Shown: positions 1 to 5,760 of the stretch, in pieces
Layout: each line of letters opens with the position of its first letter
Position numbering within the stretch: position 1 is the stretch's first letter
DNA from: Sulfidibacterium sp046706345
Lineage (GTDB): Bacteria > Bacteroidota > Bacteroidia > Bacteroidales > F082
Direction: 5' to 3'
Assembly (NCBI GenBank): GCA_046706345.1
Contig: JBJKPL010000299.1
Coordinates: forward strand, 1-5,844
Length of the DNA: 5,844 bases
Made by a program: the position numbers and the translations under genes
The notes under the pieces: generated by a model
The model's database searches: none
Seen by the model: only the letters and a program-made list of their open reading frames with translations
What the model was told of the DNA's origin: nothing

Positions 1-1
1 T

Positions 2-487
2 GGTTTTGAACTGACCTTTCCCAATGCCACCTACTGGACCAGCAAACAACAATACGACTGGGCCGTAAACCCGAACCGCCGGGAGAAAGCTTCCTTTCTG
101 AAAGAGAACATCCTGCCCATCGAGGAAAGCGGCCATCTGAAGCTGATCGAGGAAGAAGGGGAATTTATTCCGGGAATTGTGTTCAAGATGTACGACGGCC
201 ATACCGACGGACAGGTGATCCCCCACATCAAGGTGAATGGAAAAACCGTTGTTTACACGGCTGACCTGATGCCGTCGACGGCCCACATTCCCATGCCCTG
301 GATCATGGCGTATGATACCCGCCCCTTACAAACCTTGAAAGACCGCGAGCGGTTTTACAAGGAAGCACTCGAAAATGATTATATTCTCTTTTTCGAGCAT
401 GACATTTATCACGAGGCTTGCAAGCTGGAAGAAACACCCAAAGGTCCCAGACCGGTAAATGCCGGAACGCTGGCTTCCCTGCTATAG
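2..487 (+). CDS. MBL-fold metallo-hydrolase, C-terminal part (5' end missing)
   Basis: The reading frame is open from the first bases of the window and ends at TAG 485-487, giving 161 residues of a truncated protein. It has the later metal-site motifs of the metallo-beta-lactamase fold: GHTDG at fragment residues 66-70 (motif 3 His67), VVYTADL at 83-89 (bridging Asp88) and FFEHD at 130-134 (last ligand His133). The HxHxDH motif should lie upstream, outside the window. The stretch FPNATYW at residues 6-12, followed by a Trp/Arg-rich segment, resembles YtnP-like and other quorum-quenching lactonase relatives, but the subfamily and substrate cannot be fixed from half a protein. No signal peptide can be assessed. 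The gene is convergent with the Bax-like lipoprotein gene and shares its terminator. The fold call is firm; the lactonase suggestion is only a resemblance. Confidence 0.85.
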   Translation, partial: GFELTFPNATYWTSKQQYDWAVNPNRREKASFLKENILPIEESGHLKLIEEEGEFIPGIVFKMYDGHTDGQVIPHIKVNGKTVVYTADLMPSTAHIPMPWIMAYDTRPLQTLKDRERFYKEALENDYILFFEHDIYHEACKLEETPKGPRPVNAGTLASLL

Positions 488-489
488 AC

Positions 490-522
490 AAAAAATCCCG
501 GGTTTTTAACCCGGGATTTTTT
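490..522. terminator. Bidirectional rho-independent terminator between convergent genes
   Basis: AAAAAATCCCGGGTT (490-504) is exactly complementary to AACCCGGGATTTTTT (508-522), with a TTT loop. The stem has a CCCGGG core and is flanked by A6 on the left and T6 on the right, so each strand reads as a GC stem followed by a U tract. It starts 2 nt after the hydrolase stop and ends 2 nt before the stop of the opposing lipoprotein gene. It can therefore end transcription from both sides. Confidence 0.92.
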
Positions 523-524
523 AT

Positions 525-1355
525 TTACTGACTGACTTCTTCGGCCAGGTACTCCGGCCCGATCTCGTAGTGGTCGTATTGTTGCAGATCGTTCGAGACG
601 ATCAGGCTGGCCAGGTCGTTCACATAAGCCGTCCCCCGCTCAGAATAAGTATTCAGTGCCTGGATCAGCTTGAGCGGCTGGTCGGTTGTCATTTTCAGGT
701 TCCTGAAATCCTGAAATGTTCTTCCTGTCGCCAGCAAGGCATAATAAGCCTCGATCGACGACTGCAGGTTGTTGAATTTCCGCAGATATATTTTCTTACC
801 GTCACGTCCCGACAGTGCTTTCATGCGCGCATGCGAATCGCTGAATGCCCACATCCCAAAAGGATTGTTGGCTTCCTCAAAAAACCGGGACGTACCCCAG
901 CCACTCTCGATAGCGGCCTGGGCCAGCACAATGCTGACCGGAAAGGTCCTGAGACGTTTGGCCAGGACTTTCAGGTTTTGCGTTTTGTATTTTGCCTCCA
1001 GTTTGCTCAGGAAGAGTTCGTCCTCAGGCGAGAGATGCGTTTTGTCTTCCAGTGCCATTACCTGCTCTCTTTTCAGATCCAGCCGGGCTTTAACCGCCAG
1101 CACGGCCGGCAGCATGATGTTGATGAATTCCTTCTTGCGCTGATCGACAGACAGGCTGTCCAACGAAATGGAATCCACCATATTCTGTGGTACGATATAT
1201 TCCGAGACAAAATCAGTTTTGTCCGGATTGGTGGATGTTTTTCTAATGATGTGCATATTTTCTGCGTGCCTGATGTTGCCGGTAGGCTTACAGGCTCCGA
1301 GAATAAAAACAATCACGAGTAAGAGGGGCAAAAAAACGGTCCTAATATTTTTCAT
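525..1355 (-). CDS. Bax-like glucosaminidase-domain lipoprotein
   Basis: This is a predicted peptidoglycan-active N-acetylglucosaminidase of the Bax/glucosaminidase family, 276 residues from the chosen start. Residues 1-22 form a lipoprotein signal: MKNIR, a hydrophobic core, then the lipobox LGAC with acylated Cys22. It should be membrane-anchored on the periplasmic side. No acidic surface-export motif follows the Cys, which is followed by KPTGN. The catalytic domain covers roughly residues 120-265. It contains LAQAAIESGWGTSRF (144-158, putative catalytic Glu150), NNPFGMW (163-169) and YSERGTAYVNDLASLI (237-252), all typical of the family. An ATG lies 18 nt upstream (1373), but the start at 1355 is preferred: GGAGAGGAA ends 7 nt before it, and only this start gives a standard signal peptide. 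Codons 2-4 of the longer version are themselves that Shine-Dalgarno sequence. The gene may also be reached by transcription from the lyase gene upstream, since no clear terminator separates them. Confidence 0.88.
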   Translation of the reverse strand: MKNIRTVFLPLLLVIVFILGACKPTGNIRHAENMHIIRKTSTNPDKTDFVSEYIVPQNMVDSISLDSLSVDQRKKEFINIMLPAVLAVKARLDLKREQVMALEDKTHLSPEDELFLSKLEAKYKTQNLKVLAKRLRTFPVSIVLAQAAIESGWGTSRFFEEANNPFGMWAFSDSHARMKALSGRDGKKIYLRKFNNLQSSIEAYYALLATGRTFQDFRNLKMTTDQPLKLIQALNTYSERGTAYVNDLASLIVSNDLQQYDHYEIGPEYLAEEVSQ

Positions 1356-1362
1356 CAAAAAA

Positions 1363-1371
1363 TTCCTCTCC
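1363..1371 (-). promoter_or_regulatory. Shine-Dalgarno deciding the lipoprotein start
   Basis: On the minus strand GGAGAGGAA is followed by TTTTTTG and then ATG at 1355. The 7-nt spacing is ideal. An ATG overlapping the start of the motif (1373) has no comparable site of its own. Confidence 0.65.
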
Positions 1372-1390
1372 ATAGGCTCTTTTGTAAAAA

Positions 1391-1420
1391 GGATTTTGTA
1401 AAATGCATGTTACAAAAACC
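1391..1420. promoter_or_regulatory. Operator-like 30-bp near-palindrome upstream of the lipoprotein gene
   Basis: TTTTGTAA (1394-1401) and TTACAAAA (1410-1417) are exact inverted copies around the centre ATGCAT. The inner 24 bp has one mismatched pair (1402/1409). Adding the outer GG and CC gives 30 bp with two mismatched pairs. A further half-site, TTTTGTAAAA, lies at 1380-1389, exactly 14 bp from the same 10-mer at 1394-1403. It lies 36-65 nt upstream of the chosen lipoprotein start, where a repressor or activator site would be expected. It lacks the GC stem and U tract of a terminator. No regulator gene is in the window and the binding protein is unknown. No convincing TAnnTTTG box was found in this 95-bp gap. 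Confidence 0.4.
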
Positions 1421-1468
1421 GTGATTTGAAAAATTTTAAGTGTGTAATTTATAAGGTGATTTAAGGTT

Positions 1469-2476
1469 TTATCTTCCGGTCATTGATTTTGGGATCCTTC
1501 CCTGATTAATGGTTTCGGAACGCAGCCGGCGGCCGACGATCCGTTCCACCATTTTTCCGGTCTCCAGGATACGGTCGATATCCAGATTGGTTTCAATACC
1601 CATTTCGTCCATCATCACCACCATGTCTTCGGTGGTAACCAATCCCACGCCGTTCGGGTCGTTGTAATAATAAGACCCCGTTCCTGCCACCGGGACACCG
1701 TCCACAAAATTGGAAGGTTGTCCTCCGATCCCGCCCAGCGTCGACTCAAAATTTGTCATGCCGGCCTGCAGGGCTGCCAGCACATTGGCCAGTCCCCAAC
1801 CCCGGGTGGTATGGAAATGAACGATTTGTTTATGCGGATTGTCGATTTTGTCCAGTAACATGGAAAAATATTTATACACCCGGTCGGGCGAGGCAGAACC
1901 GTCGTGGTCGGCGTGCTCCACGTCATTCGCCCCGATGTCGAACCAACGTTTGGTGAAGTCGATGGCATCCTCCATTTTGGTCGGCCCCTCGATGGGGCAT
2001 CCCCAAATGGTACTGACCGTTCCGTTTACTTTGATCCCTGCATCAAGGGCATTCGGGATCCATTCCTCGGCCATCTTCCAATATTCTTTCAACGACAGTC
2101 CCGAATTCTTTTGGTGATGTGATTCGCTGGTGGAAACCATCAACAGGATCCGGTCGGGTCCGTAGCCTTCTTTCCGGGCTTCAATGGCCCGTTCGATGGC
2201 TTTTTCGCGAATGGTCACCGCAGTAAACATCACATCCTGTAACTGGTCTTTTACCCGTTTACTGCTTCTGATCTTCCTGAAAACTTCGTCTGCATCCCGG
2301 AACTGAGGCATGCCTTTCGGGTTTCCGAAATTGGTGACCTCAATGTGCCTGAACCCGGAAAGGACCAACTCCTCCAGCAACCAAACCTTGGCTGCTGTCG
2401 GGATAAACTTTTCTTCATGCTGAAATCCGTCTCTTACGGTAATATCTCCTATTACGACTTTTTTGGGATACTGCAT
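1469..2476 (-). CDS. HMG-CoA lyase-like (DRE-TIM metallolyase) protein, divergent active-site loop
   Basis: This is a 335-residue TIM-barrel enzyme of the HMG-CoA lyase/pyruvate carboxyltransferase family. Family catalytic landmarks are present: VRDGFQ (14-19, catalytic Arg15 and metal ligand Asp16), IEVTNFGNPKGMPQF (45-59, with the conserved Glu46), GCPIEGP (159-165), HFH (220-222, the metal-binding HxH) and GIGGQP (249-254). The last motif is normally GLGGCP, and here Gln253 replaces the catalytic-loop Cys. From that point to the TED motif (282-284) there are about 17 more residues than in human HMG-CoA lyase, rich in Tyr and Gly. The usual GDTIG motif is replaced by a segment with ADHDG (189-193). 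The gene starts divergently from the carboxylase operon, which suggests a role in leucine/isovalerate-type acyl-CoA breakdown, cleaving HMG-CoA or a related 3-hydroxy-acyl-CoA. The family call is firm; the LiuE role is unproven. The ATG has no Shine-Dalgarno but lies about 40 nt below a good Bacteroidota promoter. Confidence 0.8.
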   Translation of the reverse strand: MQYPKKVVIGDITVRDGFQHEEKFIPTAAKVWLLEELVLSGFRHIEVTNFGNPKGMPQFRDADEVFRKIRSSKRVKDQLQDVMFTAVTIREKAIERAIEARKEGYGPDRILLMVSTSESHHQKNSGLSLKEYWKMAEEWIPNALDAGIKVNGTVSTIWGCPIEGPTKMEDAIDFTKRWFDIGANDVEHADHDGSASPDRVYKYFSMLLDKIDNPHKQIVHFHTTRGWGLANVLAALQAGMTNFESTLGGIGGQPSNFVDGVPVAGTGSYYYNDPNGVGLVTTEDMVVMMDEMGIETNLDIDRILETGKMVERIVGRRLRSETINQGRIPKSMTGR

Positions 2477-2523
2477 AAACTATTAATTTGTTTTGAATGA
2501 GAGAAGAACTGTTTTGTCGGCGG

Positions 2524-2552
2524 CAAAAGTACGGAAATATTTTTACATGAAA
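2524..2552 (-). promoter_or_regulatory. Bacteroidota-type promoter for the lyase-like gene
   Basis: Read on the minus strand, TACTTTTG (2531 down to 2524) matches the Bacteroidota -7 consensus TAnnTTTG exactly. TTTC (2552 down to 2549) is a one-mismatch version of the -33 TTTG box, with a 17-nt spacer. This predicts a transcript starting near 2516-2520 with a leader of about 40 nt. The consensus is established knowledge; its use here is inferred. Confidence 0.55.
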
Positions 2553-2616
2553 CTCCTGCCTGTCTTTGGTACCTCCTGATTTAACAGATTTTAGCCTTTT
2601 TATACTTTTATAAACA

Positions 2617-2636
2617 GAGAAAAACTGAGAAAAATT
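2617..2636. repeat. Tandem 10-bp A-tract repeat
   Basis: GAGAAAAACT (2617-2626) is followed directly by GAGAAAAATT (2627-2636), 9 of 10 identical. A-tracts spaced by about one helical turn can bend DNA. The position, 14-33 bp upstream of the candidate carboxylase-operon -7 box, would suit an UP-like element or a regulator site. This may also be chance in AT-rich DNA. Confidence 0.35.
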
Positions 2637-2657
2637 GACTTATTTTCCTTAAACTTG
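2635..2657 (+). promoter_or_regulatory. Weak candidate promoter for the carboxylase operon
   Basis: TAAACTTG (2650-2657) matches TAnnTTTG at all but one defined position. TTGACT lies at 2635-2640, but only 12 nt separate its TTG from the -7 box, less than the usual spacing, and no TTTG sits at the expected -33 place. Transcription would begin near 2664 with a leader of about 60 nt. Confidence 0.28.
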
Positions 2658-2724
2658 CATCTCCGAAAGTTGAGACCGGTCAGGAGAATAAGAGGATAAT
2701 TACACACACATAAATTTCTCGACA

Positions 2725-4332
2725 TTGTATAAGTTAACCACTAAGATTGATGTTCATTCCGATGAATTTAAAAACAATCGAACGGCGTTTTTAAAATTAT
2801 TGAATGAGTACCGGGATATTCTTGAACGCACCACAGGTGGTGGTTCCGAGAGTTCCGTCAAGCGGCATAAAGAGCGCGGAAAACTGCTGGCCCGTGAAAG
2901 GATCAACCTGTTGATCGACCCCAACACTCCATTTCTGGAGTTGTCATCACTGGCAGCTTACGGGCAGTATAAAGACGAATTTCCCTCGGCAGGAATTGTC
3001 ACCGGGATCGGGGTGATCCACGGCCGCGAAACGGTGATCATCGCCAACGATGCCACGGTAAAAGGGGGCACCTACATGCGGTTCACCATAAAAAAACATC
3101 TCCGTGCCCAGCAAATTGCCATGGAAAACCACCTGCCTTGTGTCTATATGGTGGATTCCGGCGGGGCTTTTCTGCCTGAGCAGGATACGGTTTTCCCCGA
3201 TGCCAATCATTTCGGTCGCTTTTTTTATAACCAGGCCCGCATGTCGGCCCTGGGCATTCCTCAGATCTCCATCGTGATGGGTTCCTGCACTGCCGGTGGG
3301 GCTTATGTGCCTGCCATGAGCGATGAAACCATCATCGTAAAGGAACAGGGAACGATTTTCCTGGGGGGGCCTCCGTTGGTGAAAGCCGCCACGGGAGAGG
3401 AAGTTACCGCCGAGGAACTGGGGGGTGCCGAGGTGCATACGTCGCTGTCAGGTGTGGCTGATCATTTTGCTTTGAATGACACCCATGCCATCAAGATCTG
3501 CCGGAATATTTTCGAAAATCTGGAATTTCGTGAAAAACAGTCGCTCGATATCCTCACGCCGGAAGATCCGGTGTATGACCCTGAAGAACTTTATGGCATT
3601 GCGCCGGTAGATCTGAGAAAACTGGTGGATCCACGCGAGATCATCATGCGGATGGTCGACGGGAGCCGGTTTCAGGAATTCAAAGCCAAATTTGCCACCA
3701 CCGTGGTGACGGGTTTTGCACACATCATGGGATTTCCTGTGGGCATCATCGCCAACTACGGCGTTCTTTTCTCCGAATCAGCTCTCAAGGTGACTCATTT
3801 TATTGAGCTCTGCACTTCGCGGAAAATTCCGTTGGTCTTCCTGCAAAACATCACCGGTTTCATCGTAGGGAAAGAATTCGAACGAAAAGGGATTGCCAAA
3901 GACGGTGCGAAGATGGTGCATGCGGTTTCCAATACCAACGTGCCGAAATTCACCGTGATCTTCGGTGGCTCTTTCGGTGCGGGAAATTACGGGATGGCCG
4001 GCCGGGCTTATGACCCCCGGTTGTTGTTCATGTGGCCCAACGCCAAGATTTCGGTGATGGGCGGAGAACAGGCGGCCACGGTGCTGGTGACGGTCAAACA
4101 GGATCAGTACCGGGCCATGGGAAAAGAAATGCCGGCAGAGGAAATTGAAAAAATGCGGCGCCCCATCCTGGAAAAGTACGAAAGAGAGGGGGCTGCATTG
4201 TACAGCACTTCCCGCCTCTGGGATGACGGGATCCTGGATCCGGTGGATACCCGGAAAGCGCTGGCCATGGGGATTGCCATGTCGCTGAACAAAAAATACC
4301 CGGAACAGAAATACGGAATTTTCAGAATGTGA
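2725..4332 (+). CDS. liuB: Methylcrotonyl-CoA carboxylase-type carboxyltransferase (beta) subunit
   Basis: This is the 535-residue carboxyltransferase beta subunit of a biotin-dependent acyl-CoA carboxylase, predicted to move the carboxyl group from biotin to 3-methylcrotonyl-CoA in leucine breakdown. Full length fits the family. The N-terminal half carries KRHKERGKLLARERI (46-60), NDATVKGGTY (108-117), VDSGGAFLPEQD (143-154), MGSCTAGGAYVPAMSDE (185-201) and GTIFLGGPPLVKAATGEEV (209-227), a pattern close to MCC beta subunits rather than propionyl-CoA carboxylases. The C-terminal half has LQNITGFIVGKEFE (373-386), GGSFGAGNYGMAGRAYDPR (414-432) and MGGEQAATVL (445-454). The start is TTG: the frame is open only from 2692, no ATG precedes residue 118, and the N-terminus (IDVHSDEFKNN) matches the family. 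No good ribosome-binding site is visible. The gene leads the operon, with the hydratase 15 bp downstream. Geranyl-CoA carboxylase is a close relative and cannot be fully excluded. Confidence 0.92.
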   Translation: MYKLTTKIDVHSDEFKNNRTAFLKLLNEYRDILERTTGGGSESSVKRHKERGKLLARERINLLIDPNTPFLELSSLAAYGQYKDEFPSAGIVTGIGVIHGRETVIIANDATVKGGTYMRFTIKKHLRAQQIAMENHLPCVYMVDSGGAFLPEQDTVFPDANHFGRFFYNQARMSALGIPQISIVMGSCTAGGAYVPAMSDETIIVKEQGTIFLGGPPLVKAATGEEVTAEELGGAEVHTSLSGVADHFALNDTHAIKICRNIFENLEFREKQSLDILTPEDPVYDPEELYGIAPVDLRKLVDPREIIMRMVDGSRFQEFKAKFATTVVTGFAHIMGFPVGIIANYGVLFSESALKVTHFIELCTSRKIPLVFLQNITGFIVGKEFERKGIAKDGAKMVHAVSNTNVPKFTVIFGGSFGAGNYGMAGRAYDPRLLFMWPNAKISVMGGEQAATVLVTVKQDQYRAMGKEMPAEEIEKMRRPILEKYEREGAALYSTSRLWDDGILDPVDTRKALAMGIAMSLNKKYPEQKYGIFRM

Positions 4333-4347
4333 TAATTACTGAAAATC

Positions 4348-5157
4348 ATGGACAATACACAGCAGCATACCCTACTTTTTGAACAAACTGATCAGGTGGT
4401 AACCATCCGTTTGAATCGTCCGGAAGTCCATAACGCCATGAATGAGGCGATGATTTCCGAACTGACCGCCGCTTTCCGCAGCATTGCCACAGCGGATCCC
4501 TTGCCGCGCGCCGTCGTCCTCCGGGGCAACGGTAAATCGTTTTGTGCCGGTGCCGATTTAAATTATATGAAAGGTATTGCCGGTTTCGGCTTTGAAGAAA
4601 ATGTGAAAGACGGTCAAAAGCTGGCCCAGTTGTTTCTATCGGTTTACAAATGTCCCGTTCCGGTGGTGGCTTTGGTCCACGGCAGTGCGTTCGGGGGTGC
4701 CAACGGCCTGTTGGCAGCCTGCGATATCGTCATTGCCGAAACCAATACCCGTTTTGCCTTCAGCGAAGTGAAACTGGGGATCGCACCCGCTACCATCGCC
4801 CCTTTTGTGATCAAACGGATCGGTGAATTCGGGGCCCGGGAACTGATGCTGACCGGCAGAAGGTTCGGGGCCGAAGAGGCACTGCACTGGCACCTGGTGA
4901 ATGCTGTGGTCCAGGAAGTGGAAATGGAAGAACAGCTTCAGCGCATACTGGCAGAATGGCAATCGGCGGCTCCGGGTGCCGTCCGTGAAACAAAAAAACT
5001 CATCGGCGAGATCCTGCAGGAAAATGATCTGGATTATCATCTCGATCATACCGCCAGGCTGATTGCTCATTTGCGGGCCTCGAAAGAAGGACAGGAGGGC
5101 ATGTCGGCATTTCTGGAAAAGCGAAACCCCTTCTGGAATCAAACGGATAAAAATTAA
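4348..5157 (+). CDS. liuC: LiuC-type enoyl-CoA hydratase (probable methylglutaconyl-CoA hydratase)
   Basis: This is a 269-residue crotonase-fold protein predicted to hydrate 3-methylglutaconyl-CoA to HMG-CoA. The family frame is clear: NRPEVHNAMN (23-32), the oxyanion-hole segments FCAGADL (65-71) and HGSAFGGANG (111-120), FSEVKLGIAPATIAPFVI (138-155) and the C-terminal SKEGQEGMSAFLEKRNPF (245-262). Glu140 matches the catalytic Glu164 of rat enoyl-CoA hydratase. The other catalytic Glu (rat Glu144) is Gly120 here. From my knowledge of the family, bacterial LiuC proteins share this FGGxxGL pattern and the SEVxLG..PATI segment, so this is a trait of the group rather than damage. The gene sits between the two carboxylase subunits, as in liuBCD clusters, with gaps of 15 bp before and 6 bp after, so it should be co-transcribed. 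Confidence 0.88.
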   Translation: MDNTQQHTLLFEQTDQVVTIRLNRPEVHNAMNEAMISELTAAFRSIATADPLPRAVVLRGNGKSFCAGADLNYMKGIAGFGFEENVKDGQKLAQLFLSVYKCPVPVVALVHGSAFGGANGLLAACDIVIAETNTRFAFSEVKLGIAPATIAPFVIKRIGEFGARELMLTGRRFGAEEALHWHLVNAVVQEVEMEEQLQRILAEWQSAAPGAVRETKKLIGEILQENDLDYHLDHTARLIAHLRASKEGQEGMSAFLEKRNPFWNQTDKN

Positions 5158-5163
5158 CGGATT

Positions 5164-5760
5164 ATGAAATTGTTCAAGAAAATATTGATCGCCAACCGGG
5201 GTGAAATTGCAGTACGGATCATCAAATCGGCCAGGAAGCTGGGCATCCGGACGGTGGCCGTCTATTCCAGGGCCGACCGGCAAGGATTGCATATTTCCCT
5301 GGCGGATGAGGCTTACTGTATAGGTGAAGAAGAACTTCAGGATACTTATCTGAATGTGAAAAAGATCATGGAAGTGGCCCGAACGGCGGGATGTGATGCC
5401 CTGCATCCCGGTTACGGATTCTTGTCGGAGAGCCCTTTGCTGGTGGAAGCCTGCGAAAAAGAAAAGTTGGTGTTCATCGGTCCCCATGTGGAAGCCATCC
5501 GCCTGATGGGAAATAAGATCGAGGCACGGGCTTTCGTGAAGAAGCTGGGAGTCCCCATGACCGAAGGGGTGACGGGAAGTCCTTCTGAGTTGCTGATAAA
5601 TGCAGGCCGGGTTCCGTTTCCGATCCTGGTAAAAGCGGCGGCCGGCGGAGGTGGAAAAGGAATGCGCATCGTTTATGAAGGCGATGACCTGAAGGATATT
5701 CTAGAATCTACCTCGCGGGAAGCCAAAATAATTTTTGGCTTCCCGCGAGGTAGTTTCTAG
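5164..5760 (+). CDS. liuD: Biotin carboxylase (acyl-CoA carboxylase alpha) subunit, N-terminal part, broken by an inverted repeat
   Basis: This is the N-terminal biotin carboxylase region of the carboxylase alpha subunit, which uses ATP and bicarbonate to carboxylate biotin and partners the beta subunit upstream. Visible motifs are KKILIANRGEIAVRII (5-20), HPGYGFLSES (81-90), MGNKIEARAF (115-124) at the start of the ATP-grasp domain, and the glycine-rich ATP loop KAAAGGGGKGMRIV (157-170). Native-looking sequence runs to about EAKIIFG (186-192, ending at 5739). The remaining residues FPRGSF and the TAG at 5758-5760 come from the inverted copy, so this stop is not the natural end. An MCC alpha subunit is usually about 650 residues or more, ending in a biotinyl domain. 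The rest of the ATP-grasp domain and the biotinyl domain are absent. The ATG is 6 bp after the hydratase stop. The gene is cut by an assembly or amplification chimera, or truly disrupted. Confidence 0.85.
   Translation: MKLFKKILIANRGEIAVRIIKSARKLGIRTVAVYSRADRQGLHISLADEAYCIGEEELQDTYLNVKKIMEVARTAGCDALHPGYGFLSESPLLVEACEKEKLVFIGPHVEAIRLMGNKIEARAFVKKLGVPMTEGVTGSPSELLINAGRVPFPILVKAAAGGGGKGMRIVYEGDDLKDILESTSREAKIIFGFPRGSF

Larger units (their letters stand above)
2477..2724. other. Divergent AT-rich intergenic promoter region
   Basis: These 248 bp separate two divergently transcribed genes. They hold a strong candidate promoter for the leftward lyase gene, a weaker one for the rightward carboxylase operon, and a tandem A-tract repeat. 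I see no ORF, RNA gene or terminator here. The arrangement would allow one regulator to control both directions, but no clear shared palindromic operator was found. Confidence 0.7.

Noticed and set aside
570..1322. 250-codon open frame on the plus strand opposite the glucosaminidase lipoprotein
   Set aside because: The minus strand carries a lipobox and conserved glucosaminidase motifs. The plus-strand translation shows no family features.
525..1373. Longer lipoprotein start at 1373 (six more residues, MERNFL)
   Set aside because: Those codons contain the Shine-Dalgarno for the ATG at 1355, and the extra acidic/polar residues make a poorer signal peptide.
1440..1468. Possible terminator after the lyase-like gene
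   Set aside because: The AAGGT-containing sequences here are direct repeats, not an inverted pair, so no stable hairpin with a U tract can be drawn.
2947..3438. 163-codon minus-strand open frame inside the carboxylase beta gene
   Set aside because: It is fully contained in the most strongly conserved part of the carboxyltransferase and has no independent support.
4636..5487. Long open frame of 283 codons on the minus strand opposite the hydratase and biotin carboxylase
   Set aside because: It is antisense to two clearly conserved genes, spans their boundary and shows no recognisable domain. It is a codon-usage shadow.
5711..5750. Central hairpin as a rho-independent terminator for the operon
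   Set aside because: The stem is over 100 bp, has no following U tract, and sits inside coding sequence for an essential domain of the enzyme.
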